The notes under the pieces are model-generated. The model made no database searches. It was not told the origin of the DNA and worked only from the letters and a program-made list of their open reading frames with translations. A DNA stretch of 64,000 bases from an uncultured Aquimarina sp. (lineage in GTDB: Bacteria > Bacteroidota > Bacteroidia > Flavobacteriales > Flavobacteriaceae), in NCBI GenBank assembly GCA_947493495.1, contig CANLRN010000017.1:1-64000 (forward strand), written 5' to 3'. The position numbers and the translations under genes were made by a program. Shown here in pieces: positions 40,673 to 50,053 of this stretch (position 1 is the stretch's first letter; every line of letters begins with the position of its first letter).

Positions 40673-42442
40673 ATGGCATTACAATCCACTACACAAATTT
40701 TTATCTCAGGAACTCCTATAAATTCATATGTTAGTTTACAACTCAAACAAGAGTTAAGTGCACATCATGAGTTAGAATTAGTGTGTAGAGCTGATGTAGT
40801 CGAAAAGCTATCAGAAGAACTAATAGGAGAAAGTAAAGAATATCTAGGTGGTATTATTACCGTACAAATAAGTTCGACAACTGATTTAGGAGCCTATAAA
40901 GAATTAGAATTTAAAGGAGTTGTAACACAGGTAAAGGCTAGAAAAGGATTTCATAATAAAACTGGAGATTTAGTCACTATTGTAGCCAAGAGTACTTCTA
41001 TCTTATCAGAAGACGGAAATCATTATGCTTCATTTAATGATGTAAGTCTCTCTGAAATTTTAGATCATACTTTTCAGGGATATGATAAAGGGAGGTTAGA
41101 AACTAATTTTACTCCAGTATCTTCAGATACGATCCATTATTCTGTACAACACAATCAGAGTGCCTTTAGCTATGCTAGCAGATTGGCAGCCTATTATAAT
41201 GAGTGGTTCTACTATGATGGAAAAAAATTGGTGTTTGGCAGACCAAGTACCAATGAAACAGAATTGTCCTATGGTATAGATCTGCAAGACTTCTCCGTGG
41301 AGTTACAGGCTGTTCCTAATTCTTTTGATTATTTGACCAATGATTATCTTACGGATGAAGTGCACCAAAAAGGAAGCTCAGAAGTGTCTATACCATCAGA
41401 TGGATATCACGGATTTATGAACAATATCTCCAAGCAATTATACAATAAAAAATTACAGGTATACCACACACCATATAGTGATACTAGCTTGAAACGTAGA
41501 TTTGATACACAGGTGGAACAATATACTCGTGCCAGATCCTTACGTCAAGTAATTGCTGTAGGTTCATCAGACAACCCTGGAGTCAATCTAGGAGAGATCA
41601 TCAAAGTCAAAGGATATGGTAGCTATAGGGTTACCAAAGTAACCCATACCAATATCGAAGGAGGATCCTATAAAAATGAATTCGAAGCTGTAGATGCCAA
41701 TAACACGGAGTATCCATTAATGGACATCAACAAGTTTCCGCAGAGTCCGATTCAGATTGCCAAAGTAGTAGATAATGCTGATCCAGAGGGATTATCGAGA
41801 ATCCGAGTGCAATTTGTATGGCAGAAAAAGACAGGTGAGATGACGCCTTGGCTTAGAATGATGACTCCCCATGCAGGAGGAGACAAAGGCTTTCACTTTA
41901 TCCCTGAAAAAGATGAAGAGGTGATTGTAAATTTCGAAGGAGCAAATGCAGAACGACCTTTCGTGATGGGAGCATTATATCACGGATCGGCCAAAGCTGA
42001 TAGTTGGCAGTCAGATAAAAATGATATAAAAGCCATTAAAACAAGATCGGGTCACCTTATAGAACTTAATGATACTGATAAAGGCGAAAGTATCACAATC
42101 ACAGATAAGAATAGTAATATTATTTTAATAGACACTGCTACTAATACTATTGAGATTTCTGCTTTAGAAAATATGACACTCAATGCTAAAAACATTGAGA
42201 TTAATGCTCAAGAAGAAATTAAAATGAATGCAGGGACTAATATGATTACTAGAGTTACAGAAGATCTTTCTATCAATGCTAAGAATGGAACGGAAATGAT
42301 TGAAGAAAATAAGACTTTAGTCGCCAAAGAAATTCTGAAAAACGCAGATAAAGTTCGCGTTGAGAGTGCAAAAGAAAACTTAGAATTAGTAAGTTCTAAA
42401 CAAGTCGATATTCAGGCAAATGACAAAATAAAATTATTTTAA
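40673..42442 (+). CDS. vgrG: VgrG-family type VI secretion spike protein
   Basis: This 589-residue protein should form the trimeric puncturing tip of a contractile secretion apparatus. The N-terminal ~350 residues match the gp27-like base (HHELELVCRADVVEKL, YASRLAAYYNEWFYYDGKKL). A gp5-like OB fold follows at about 362-445 (GLSRIRVQFVWQKKTGEMTP, then EEVIVNFEGANAERPFVMGA). A repetitive beta-helix needle fills about 450-589 (IELNDTDKGESITI, NAKNIEINAQEEIKMNAG). The tip carries the downstream PAAR-like proteins. No other structural T6SS gene is present, so this is an orphan vgrG island; Bacteroidota use the T6SS subtype iii. A phage-tail or extracellular injection system is the alternative. Confidence 0.9.
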   Translation: MALQSTTQIFISGTPINSYVSLQLKQELSAHHELELVCRADVVEKLSEELIGESKEYLGGIITVQISSTTDLGAYKELEFKGVVTQVKARKGFHNKTGDLVTIVAKSTSILSEDGNHYASFNDVSLSEILDHTFQGYDKGRLETNFTPVSSDTIHYSVQHNQSAFSYASRLAAYYNEWFYYDGKKLVFGRPSTNETELSYGIDLQDFSVELQAVPNSFDYLTNDYLTDEVHQKGSSEVSIPSDGYHGFMNNISKQLYNKKLQVYHTPYSDTSLKRRFDTQVEQYTRARSLRQVIAVGSSDNPGVNLGEIIKVKGYGSYRVTKVTHTNIEGGSYKNEFEAVDANNTEYPLMDINKFPQSPIQIAKVVDNADPEGLSRIRVQFVWQKKTGEMTPWLRMMTPHAGGDKGFHFIPEKDEEVIVNFEGANAERPFVMGALYHGSAKADSWQSDKNDIKAIKTRSGHLIELNDTDKGESITITDKNSNIILIDTATNTIEISALENMTLNAKNIEINAQEEIKMNAGTNMITRVTEDLSINAKNGTEMIEENKTLVAKEILKNADKVRVESAKENLELVSSKQVDIQANDKIKLF

Positions 42443-42457
42443 TACAATTACGTCAGG

Positions 42458-43444
42458 ATGGCTCGACTAGATTTTGGTACTAGTATGTTAAATGAAGATG
42501 ATGATGATAAAAAACTATTATCTTTTAAGTTCAATCCTTTGGGAATTGCACGAACATATGGAGTGCTTTTTGTTTCTGAAGATGAAAACCGTAAAAAACT
42601 ACAATTTCATTACGAAATAGATGTAATTTGTATAGAAGAAACACAGGATGATCACTTCTTATTTGAAATTTTCAAGCATCAAATCTATATCAATGAGAAA
42701 ACTCCAGATATACTAATAGATGAACTATCAGAACGATGTGGTAAAGTACTCTACCCGCTTCAATTAAAAGTTAACAGACAAGGAGAAATTATAAAAATAA
42801 ATAATTATCAATATATTGTAGATCGGTGGGAAGCTGAAAAGAAAGCGATTCTACGATCCTATAAAGGAAAAGAAGTAACACTGCTAATGAAGAATATGGA
42901 TGCAGTAATTGAAGACATCAATAAACTCACTGATATGTTATTACAGCGAGATTGGTTTATTACTTTATTTTTTGCTCCTATTTATAATTTTAATGTAACA
43001 AAAAACATAGCACTACCCTTTATTCCTTATCAGTTAGGTTGCCCTTATGAATTTAAAAATAAGATCACAAAACATACACATAAAAAAGAAGATGTTGTTA
43101 TTAGGTTAAAAGGGAAATGTATCGACACTAGAAGCGAAAGAGATATACTGAGAGGAAATCTTATTTCGCTAGATAAAGAAAAAAAACGGGTTAAAGGAAA
43201 AATAGACATCAACTATCAGTTCTATAAAGAGGCTAAGCTAGCCAATGCAATCACGGGAATCTGTAGTTTGGATTTTCCTTCGGGAAAAAGTAAAAAAATG
43301 ACAGTAGAGATGTATAATTTAAAAAATAAAACTCCCTTGTCATCCGTTCAGAAAGAAGCAATCTCTGAAGAAAAGAAAATAGCAGAAGAAAAAAAGTTAC
43401 CAAAAAAAAAGAAGAAAAAAAGATTTTCTTTCTTCAAAAAATAA
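42458..43444 (+). CDS. Unknown protein next to VgrG, possible effector adaptor
   Basis: This 328-residue protein has no signal peptide or clear membrane segment and was not recognised. A central stretch (GKVLYPLQLKVNRQGEIIKI, then YIVDRWEAEKKAILRSYKGK) looks like a conserved alpha/beta module. The C-terminus is a lysine-rich tail (PKKKKKKRFSFFKK). It sits 15 bases after vgrG and 31 before a PAAR-like effector gene, the usual place of a T6SS effector adaptor or chaperone. Its C-terminal part reappears in the chimeric gene at 56046-56690, also just before a PAAR-like gene, strengthening the link. The adaptor role is inference. Confidence 0.7.
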   Translation: MARLDFGTSMLNEDDDDKKLLSFKFNPLGIARTYGVLFVSEDENRKKLQFHYEIDVICIEETQDDHFLFEIFKHQIYINEKTPDILIDELSERCGKVLYPLQLKVNRQGEIIKINNYQYIVDRWEAEKKAILRSYKGKEVTLLMKNMDAVIEDINKLTDMLLQRDWFITLFFAPIYNFNVTKNIALPFIPYQLGCPYEFKNKITKHTHKKEDVVIRLKGKCIDTRSERDILRGNLISLDKEKKRVKGKIDINYQFYKEAKLANAITGICSLDFPSGKSKKMTVEMYNLKNKTPLSSVQKEAISEEKKIAEEKKLPKKKKKKRFSFFKK

Positions 43445-43475
43445 GCAACAATATCACTAATATAGATTAAGAAAT

Positions 43476-45542
43476 ATGAGTACAGGACATGTGGTAGTAG
43501 ATGGAGCAATGTGCAAGTGCCAATTCGGTACAACGCCAGATACATTAGTTGTGTTAACACAGCAAAAAGAATATATCAATGATTCTGGGGGTAGCAAAAA
43601 ATTAATTGCAAATACCATGGATATTGGTATGCCGCTAAAAGCAAAAACTTTTGGTCAGTGTAAACTACAACCTAGTTCTAGCGGTTATTTACCCTGTGTA
43701 CCTGCCATTACCCAATGGCAAGACTTTTATGAAAACGTTACTTTATCCAATCAAGGACAGATTCTTACCGAAAAAAGTAAGGCCATGTGTGCCATCTCTG
43801 GATCACCTAGCGTAGAATTTACGTGGCATGGACAAACAGCCGCTGCAGGCAGTAGTAGTGTTGCAGAAGCAGAGGAAGAAGTACAAAGTCAGTTAAACCC
43901 ATTAGTGAATGTAAAGGAGATGGTGGAATCCCAAAATAATGATTTGGAGACTGAAGAAGAAGATTGGGTACGAAAAGAAGAAGAAAGAGTAGTATCAGTA
44001 GCTACAGACTTATATATAAAAAGTACAGGAGATCTTAAAACACCTTATTTAGACAGTACTGTTAAAATGGAAATGGATAGCTCTAAACCCTTTATTATGG
44101 GACTTAAAGCTATCTTTGGTAATGACATTAAACATCCAGTTCTAAAAGAATTTAAAGATAATCTTACTAAAGGAGCTATTCCACCCCCAAAATGGGAAGT
44201 AGATCGTTCTCTTAGTGATACACAAGGAGGATATTATACTAATAAAACAATTTATTTAAATGAAAATCTTATTTTAGAAGCAGAAAATAATCCTGTAGCT
44301 TCTTGGTTATTATTTAGAGTGATGATTGAAGAAACAGGTCACTACATCGATGATCTCTTAAGAAATGAATACGATACTATAGGAGGAGATGCTCCTGGAG
44401 ATGAAGGAACTCTTTTTGCGGCTGATTTTATTATTTATAATGATTTACTTTTTAAAGATTTTGAATTCGCTAAATTTAATATTAAAGGTCCAGACGGTAG
44501 TATTAGAGAATTTACTGCAAAAGCATTAACAAACAATCCTAGCAAAAGTCAAAAAGCAAAAGAGCTAGTATATGTAGAAGATGATAGCGATGATCATGGT
44601 AAGATCACACTAAAGTCTACAGGAGAAGAAGTATCCGTAGAATTTTTTAAAATTCGAGGAATGGGAGCTGTTCATGAAAACATCACAAAACAAGCAGCAA
44701 AAATTGCAGGTATAACCTATGACTATATGCTTGATGAAGGCTGTGCATGGCCAGATGCTCCTTGTGGAGATGAAGATTCTGTAGAAACATGTTACCCCAA
44801 TATGCTAAGACATATGGATAACCCAAAAGGGAATAAACTTGTATATCGAAGTCATAATGGAGATTTATCCTATTGGCATTCCATGGCACCTCCAGGTGAT
44901 TTTACCAATCAGGAAGTTGTAGACAAAATTGTAGCACAAGCAAAAAAGTGGTACAAAAGAGCACTAGAAGTAAAAAACGAACATGAAGAAAAAGCTAAAT
45001 CCGATAAAAAAGATAGTTATAAAGAAAAAGCTAGCCGATTTTTAGATGCTGCAACTAATTCTCCATTCGGTCGTAAGTCTTACGATATCAACAGAAAAAA
45101 CTATTTTGGACTGTTTCATATCGGTAAAATTTTGCATATGGTACAGGATTCTTATTCTAGAGCACATGTTTTTAGAAACTCTAAAAATGAAATTATTAAA
45201 ATACAATCCTATACGGATCAAGATAGTCATAAACACGGAACTGCAGATGCTGTAGATCAGAAAGGAAAAAAAGCTAAAGTAAAAGGTTTTTCAATTCTTG
45301 ATGCCTCTAATGAAGAGGTAAATGCAGTGCCAGGAGCGTTAGATGCAAGAGCAGCTTCGGTAAAAATCCTTTTATTTTTTAAACAAAATGCTTCAGAAGA
45401 AGAACTAGAAGAATATTTAAGATCCACAGTTTATAAATTTGGTTATAAAGAAGATAAAGATCATCCTAAATACGATAAAATTTTTGGAGGTGATAGAAAA
45501 GCAGGTGGGACATTAGATAAATTCAAACCAGATGAAAATTAA
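43476..45542 (+). CDS. DUF4280 PAAR-like effector with zinc phospholipase C-like toxin domain
   Basis: This 688-residue protein is a predicted T6SS cargo effector. Residues 1-135 are the DUF4280/PAAR-like spike cap (VVVDGAMCKCQFGTTPDTL, KTFGQCKLQPSS, MCAISGSPSVEFTWHGQ). A middle domain (about 205-350) has I-E-E-T-G-H289-Y-I-D, a degenerate HExxH-like site. The C-terminal part (395-670) resembles zinc phospholipase C: His400 in AVHENITKQAAKIAG, WPDAPC near 427, His554-x3-Asp558-x5-His564 and His587-x3-Asp591. The two spaced motifs match the zinc ligands of Bacillus cereus PLC and C. perfringens alpha-toxin. The toxin would attack phospholipid, or possibly nucleic acid if P1-like. Two membrane-anchored immunity candidates follow; the first overlaps by 11 bases. 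Confidence 0.82.
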   Translation: MSTGHVVVDGAMCKCQFGTTPDTLVVLTQQKEYINDSGGSKKLIANTMDIGMPLKAKTFGQCKLQPSSSGYLPCVPAITQWQDFYENVTLSNQGQILTEKSKAMCAISGSPSVEFTWHGQTAAAGSSSVAEAEEEVQSQLNPLVNVKEMVESQNNDLETEEEDWVRKEEERVVSVATDLYIKSTGDLKTPYLDSTVKMEMDSSKPFIMGLKAIFGNDIKHPVLKEFKDNLTKGAIPPPKWEVDRSLSDTQGGYYTNKTIYLNENLILEAENNPVASWLLFRVMIEETGHYIDDLLRNEYDTIGGDAPGDEGTLFAADFIIYNDLLFKDFEFAKFNIKGPDGSIREFTAKALTNNPSKSQKAKELVYVEDDSDDHGKITLKSTGEEVSVEFFKIRGMGAVHENITKQAAKIAGITYDYMLDEGCAWPDAPCGDEDSVETCYPNMLRHMDNPKGNKLVYRSHNGDLSYWHSMAPPGDFTNQEVVDKIVAQAKKWYKRALEVKNEHEEKAKSDKKDSYKEKASRFLDAATNSPFGRKSYDINRKNYFGLFHIGKILHMVQDSYSRAHVFRNSKNEIIKIQSYTDQDSHKHGTADAVDQKGKKAKVKGFSILDASNEEVNAVPGALDARAASVKILLFFKQNASEEELEEYLRSTVYKFGYKEDKDHPKYDKIFGGDRKAGGTLDKFKPDEN

Positions 45543-46167
45543 AATAAAAATTTTTAAATACATGATATATGCAATTTTAGGTTTGCTTGTTTTAATTGTA
45601 GGTAGTATTTATATATTAAGTGTTCAGCGAGATACAAAAAAGAGTACAGAAAATATCGAAGTAGCAAAAAATACAGTAATCCAAATGGAAAGGATTCATT
45701 CCCAAAAAAAATATTATGGCGGACACGCTTTTGGTTGGGGAGGTGGAGATGTCAAAAATTCTATAGAATTTGATTATGACAAAATAAACTACTTACATAA
45801 AACTCCATTTATCCCTATAGTTATTAAACTTTATAAAGAGAACTTCTATTTGGTATATTATGATAGAGAAACAGATTTCGACAATATCACGTATCGGTTT
45901 TATAAATCAACTAAGAAAGGAGATTTTAAAGAAATTAATCCTTCTGAATTTCCTAAACATATTGCCATACAAAATAGATTTTGGAGCAGTACTAATAAAC
46001 CAGAAGATTTAATAGGTTTAATACCTGAAAAATTAGTAAATACCACCACCACTTATTTATGGTATTTAATAGAAGGTAAACCCGAAAAATATAACTGGGA
46101 TACTAGAATAGAATTTATAAAAGAGTATAAAGAGAAATATATTACTAATAGAGCTAAAGAAAACTAA
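45532..46167 (+). CDS. Membrane-anchored immunity candidate 1
   Basis: This 211-residue protein has one N-terminal membrane helix (about 9-29; MIYAILGLLVLIVGSIYIL), with the rest probably periplasmic. The soluble part has KYYGGHAFGWGGGD, the conserved FYLVYYDRETDFDNI and FYKSTKKGDFKEI. It is a paralogue of the next gene, sharing the GGH-x-GWG and DRETDFD motifs. It overlaps the end of the phospholipase-like effector gene, the classic location of cognate immunity. No homology to named families was recognised. A periplasmic inhibitor would fit a toxin that acts on envelope lipid. Confidence 0.72.
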   Translation: MKIKIKIFKYMIYAILGLLVLIVGSIYILSVQRDTKKSTENIEVAKNTVIQMERIHSQKKYYGGHAFGWGGGDVKNSIEFDYDKINYLHKTPFIPIVIKLYKENFYLVYYDRETDFDNITYRFYKSTKKGDFKEINPSEFPKHIAIQNRFWSSTNKPEDLIGLIPEKLVNTTTTYLWYLIEGKPEKYNWDTRIEFIKEYKEKYITNRAKEN

Positions 46168-46173
46168 AGAATA

Positions 46174-46785
46174 GTGAAATGGATAAAATACATAACACGG
46201 TTTTTCACTGGGATTATTGTCCTTGTTACTGTATTGATGCTATTTTCTTTTTTTAAAAGAGACACTAAAGAATGGACAGAAAATATAACAGTTGCTCCTA
46301 ATACTGAAATATCAGTAAATCTTATGAGCTCTCAACGCGGATATTTTGGTGGTCACGGTTTAGGTTGGGGTGACGGAGGCCAAAAAAGTGCTATAGAATT
46401 TGAATATGATGGAGTATCCTATGAAGATGATATGCCATTTACACCTATCACAATTAAATATTATAATACTAATTTTTATATCGTATATTTTGATAGAGAA
46501 ACGGATTTTGATAAGATAAAATTCAAATTTTATAAGTCAACTGAAAAAGGAAAGTTTAAAGAAATAAAAGCTTCAGAATTTCCTAAGCAGATTGCTGTTC
46601 AAAATAGATGGTTTAGTGATCAAGAGAAAGAAAATAAAACAAATCAATTACAGTTGGATAGAATACGAGGCTCTCTTACGGCAAAAGTATGGTATCAATT
46701 AGAAAAAGGAATAGAATATTATGAGATGCCATCTTACATTCCGCTAGAATTTTTAGAATCATATAGAGAAAAATATATAAAATGA
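46174..46785 (+). CDS. Membrane-anchored immunity candidate 2 (paralogue)
   Basis: This 203-residue protein starts at GTG 46174, six bases after the previous stop. It has an N-terminal membrane helix (about 8-27) and a periplasmic part closely related to the preceding gene (GYFGGHGLGWGDGG, FYIVYFDRETDFDKI, FYKSTEKGKFKEI). Tandem duplicates are common for immunity genes, where a second copy may neutralise a variant toxin. Function is inferred from position and duplication only. It overlaps the next small membrane gene by four bases (ATGA). Confidence 0.72.
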   Translation: MKWIKYITRFFTGIIVLVTVLMLFSFFKRDTKEWTENITVAPNTEISVNLMSSQRGYFGGHGLGWGDGGQKSAIEFEYDGVSYEDDMPFTPITIKYYNTNFYIVYFDRETDFDKIKFKFYKSTEKGKFKEIKASEFPKQIAVQNRWFSDQEKENKTNQLQLDRIRGSLTAKVWYQLEKGIEYYEMPSYIPLEFLESYREKYIK

Positions 46786-47054
46786 GTACCGTAAGTTTGA
46801 CAAATCAAAAAGTAATTGTTCCTGTCATAGTATTACAGCTTATCAACTGTATCTGGTATCTATCACCTTCTATGAGTCATGCCCATGTACCTGGAGGATT
46901 CATTAGAATGCTGATTTTTGGAGGAATTGCATTGGTATTATTGGTAATAACAACCATTTTATATGTTGTATATAAACCTTCTGAATTGTTATGGAAAATA
47001 CCTTTTATAATTTCACTAGGTATGATCCTACTAGCTTGGTTTTATAACAACTAA
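46782..47054 (+). CDS. Small multi-helix membrane protein
   Basis: This 90-residue protein has three likely membrane helices: about 10-27, MLIFGGIALVLLVITTILYV near 45-64, and IPFIISLGMILLAW near 72-86. It overlaps the preceding immunity candidate with an ATGA junction, so it is translated with it. It has no recognised family. Given the position it could be part of the immunity set, or may help the next large protein, but there is no direct evidence. Confidence 0.65.
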   Translation: MSTVSLTNQKVIVPVIVLQLINCIWYLSPSMSHAHVPGGFIRMLIFGGIALVLLVITTILYVVYKPSELLWKIPFIISLGMILLAWFYNN

Positions 47055-47078
47055 ATGCCCTAAAATAGCAGATGAATT

Positions 47079-50042
47079 ATGGCAAGTAAAAACAATATAA
47101 AAATACTCACTATTGAAGAGGGTGTAACGGTAAATGATACAGACCATCTAATTACGGTTGGTCCAAACAAGCGTGTTACCTTGGAGTTTACAAATACTGA
47201 GGGACATAGTGATGAAGAAATAAAAAACATCCGTTGGATTGCTAATATGTTCCATGGACGACCTCAGAATTCATCTTTTCATGAAACTTTAAAAGGCCCT
47301 AAAGCAAAGTTTAGAGTACCTGGCGTATATTCTGGAGGTGGACTAGGCTGGGTAGAACCTGTATTACCAGGACAAGAACCAACGTTTAAACCACCAAATG
47401 GGTATTTTATCAATTCGATAGGAGAACGTCGCATTGACAAGGTAGAATGGCGAAATACACATGGCGCTCTTATTAGTGACCCTAAATTTTTTACAGAGGC
47501 GGTACAACTTCATATCTATACCACAGGATTATATGGTCATGAAATAAAAGTATGGCTAAAAGATCTTAAATATTTTAACTACGAATTAGACCTAGATGAA
47601 GACGTAAATAATCCAGATAATACATTATCTCAATATTTTAGTAGAGAAGTAAAGGTCATGAAAAATGCAGGCGATGATACCAGTAAGGTACAGAAAGTAG
47701 TGATTGATGTACGCTTAGAAAGAAGATGGGAATATGCAGGTAACGAGTTAGATATCATACCAATCATAGAATTTAATATCGATGGTAAGAAAAAAACAGC
47801 TTTTGAAAAGACTAAAATCACAGTAAAAAAGCCTACTACGGAAAAAGAAAAGAAACAAGTAAACAGCGCCACCAAATCAGGTAACAAACCGGTCATTATT
47901 GGAAATATTGTGACAGATGCTGCCGAATTCCACCCTTGTAAGATTAAAAAGGTTACTGCAGACTATTTTAAAGGAAGTTCTACCCAGAATACAGATGGAG
48001 GTCAGGACAATACTACTCTTGAAATATTTAATGAAAAGACTTCCTCTTCGGCAGAAATAATAGAAATTGATGTTGTAGCTGGTCCTAGAGTTGCAAGAAG
48101 AGAAATTGTTTTTAAAGTTGAAAAAGAAGCTGAAGATTGTGTTTTTTTAGGAAAAGAAAAGGATCATAACAAAACAATTGTTTCTGTTAATGCGCCAATT
48201 ATTATAGATAGCAAAATAGAACCTAAAAAATATAGGTGGGATGATAGTTTTGTTACTAATGATCTAGGAAAATGGTTTGGATTTGGGACTTCTTATAATA
48301 AAGGTCAATTCGAAAAAGAAGATTTAAACCATAAAGATCAAAATGACAATAGAGTCCTAGAAGATAGTCATACTACAAGTACGAGTGGTGCTTTTCAAAG
48401 TGTTATTGGATTTAAAAGAGAACACCAAGAAGCTCACGAGGTAACAGTAAAAACGTATACTGATGTAATAGAAGATGATAGTAATTTTACGATTGAAGTT
48501 CCTTATGTATATGGGTCAAATGCTGTTAATGAAAATTTAAGTGATATAATTAAGTGCTTTTTACCTCTTAAAGCTCCTAAGCAAGTGTACCCTATTAAGT
48601 TTGCATCGTGTCGTGGTGAAAAAATAGTAAATATTAATGTGTATCCAGATGTTAAATGGACATTACAACTTGCTTATAATACGGATCCAGAAGAATTTAA
48701 TAAAGTAAGAGAAAAATACAAAGAATATAAAGTAGCTAAACAAGGGCTGAAAACAGAAAAGGATAAATTAGATATGGAAGAAGAAGTTTCTGAAGATCTG
48801 ATTAAAAAGTATGAAAAGTTAGCTGATAAAGTAAAGGCTAATAAAGGCACCTCCAAGGAAAAAGAAAAAAAGAAAGCTCAAAAACAACGATATAAGGACT
48901 TAGCAGATGAAAATAGAGAAAAGTTAAAAGAGGTTAAGAAAAAGAAAAAAACTAGAAAGGCTAGCAAGAAGCAATTAAAACAAGGTGTGAACAATGATCT
49001 TGTAAGAAAAAAGAACGCTAGATTTTATAATTTTGATAACGATCCAGATAGTTCATACTCAGACTTAGTACTGTCTTTATGGGCAGAGTGGGATGAATAT
49101 GGAGAAATGTTCGAGGTTACCGGCAGCTATCAGAAATATGCTAATATGGTTCGCCAATTTCTAGCGGTAAAAGACTTTGTGGAGTCTATATTTGGGGGAA
49201 AAGCTAAAAAAAGAAATAAAGCTGGTAAAAAAGTTGCAAAACGAGCCCATAGGCAAGAAAAAAAGGATCTTGCCCAAGAAGCTGCCAGAATAGCAAAGGC
49301 TCTTAAAGGGCGAGATGTGTTTTCCATGAATATTATTTCTCCATCATTAGCTATGGGAGCGAGTTGGTATGGCGAAATACCCAAAGGAAGCCCTAAGGAT
49401 GGATTAGGGTTAATGATAGAAGCATATGTAATCGCTGATCCTATATTTGGTATAGAAATAGTTGCTGATTTTCTTGCATTACTACAAAAAGTAATCTGGT
49501 TTCGCCCTTTTATAACTTTTATTGATGTCGTAGAGAGTATCGAAATGACAGCAGAATTATCTGTCACTGGAAAACTACATGCGCAGGGTATGCTTCAATA
49601 TAATTCGGCATCTGGTGAAACTAATTTCAATCCTGGACAGTTAGAACCAGATGCAGAAGATGATAGTCCTTTTAAAATTGGAGGAACTATAGAATTAGCA
49701 CTAACATTTGGGTTAGTTCTAAAAAAAGATTATAAATTATATGGAATTGGAAGCGTATCAGGTGCATTTGAAGCAACTGGCGAAATCAAATCAGGCTTTA
49801 CCATAGAAGGCATACTAGAAGCTACTAAGGCAGAAGGTTTTTATATGATTCCTAAAATGACATTTCATGGAGTCAAGGCTACACTACTGGTTCAAGGAAA
49901 AGTTAGTGCAGAAAATGATAGAGGATTAGAAGTATTTAGCACCCAAAAAGCCTTGATTAATGAAGAATTTGTATTTTTGGATGAGTATGAAAATATTTGG
50001 CAAAATGAAGAAGGAGAAGACCTTAAATGGGATTTGTTTTAA
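47079..50042 (+). CDS. Large VgrG-island protein of unknown function, copy A
   Basis: This 987-residue protein has no signal peptide and was not recognised. The N-terminal ~550 residues look like repeated beta-sandwich modules (IRWIANMFHG; VIIGNIVTDAAEFHPCKIKK). A short motif VYPDVKWTLQLAYN is followed by a very lysine-rich coiled coil (about 550-650). A hydrophobic stretch lies near 795-825 (IVADFLALLQKVIWF), and a glycine-rich beta C-terminus (about 830-970) ends KWDLF. Copy B at 59004 is collinear but diverged, and each copy sits between a PAAR-like effector cassette and an immunity-like lipoprotein. It could be a second effector with a membrane-active C-terminus, or a carrier. Neither is shown. 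Confidence 0.7.
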   Translation: MASKNNIKILTIEEGVTVNDTDHLITVGPNKRVTLEFTNTEGHSDEEIKNIRWIANMFHGRPQNSSFHETLKGPKAKFRVPGVYSGGGLGWVEPVLPGQEPTFKPPNGYFINSIGERRIDKVEWRNTHGALISDPKFFTEAVQLHIYTTGLYGHEIKVWLKDLKYFNYELDLDEDVNNPDNTLSQYFSREVKVMKNAGDDTSKVQKVVIDVRLERRWEYAGNELDIIPIIEFNIDGKKKTAFEKTKITVKKPTTEKEKKQVNSATKSGNKPVIIGNIVTDAAEFHPCKIKKVTADYFKGSSTQNTDGGQDNTTLEIFNEKTSSSAEIIEIDVVAGPRVARREIVFKVEKEAEDCVFLGKEKDHNKTIVSVNAPIIIDSKIEPKKYRWDDSFVTNDLGKWFGFGTSYNKGQFEKEDLNHKDQNDNRVLEDSHTTSTSGAFQSVIGFKREHQEAHEVTVKTYTDVIEDDSNFTIEVPYVYGSNAVNENLSDIIKCFLPLKAPKQVYPIKFASCRGEKIVNINVYPDVKWTLQLAYNTDPEEFNKVREKYKEYKVAKQGLKTEKDKLDMEEEVSEDLIKKYEKLADKVKANKGTSKEKEKKKAQKQRYKDLADENREKLKEVKKKKKTRKASKKQLKQGVNNDLVRKKNARFYNFDNDPDSSYSDLVLSLWAEWDEYGEMFEVTGSYQKYANMVRQFLAVKDFVESIFGGKAKKRNKAGKKVAKRAHRQEKKDLAQEAARIAKALKGRDVFSMNIISPSLAMGASWYGEIPKGSPKDGLGLMIEAYVIADPIFGIEIVADFLALLQKVIWFRPFITFIDVVESIEMTAELSVTGKLHAQGMLQYNSASGETNFNPGQLEPDAEDDSPFKIGGTIELALTFGLVLKKDYKLYGIGSVSGAFEATGEIKSGFTIEGILEATKAEGFYMIPKMTFHGVKATLLVQGKVSAENDRGLEVFSTQKALINEEFVFLDEYENIWQNEEGEDLKWDLF

Positions 50043-50053
50043 AAAAAATAGAA

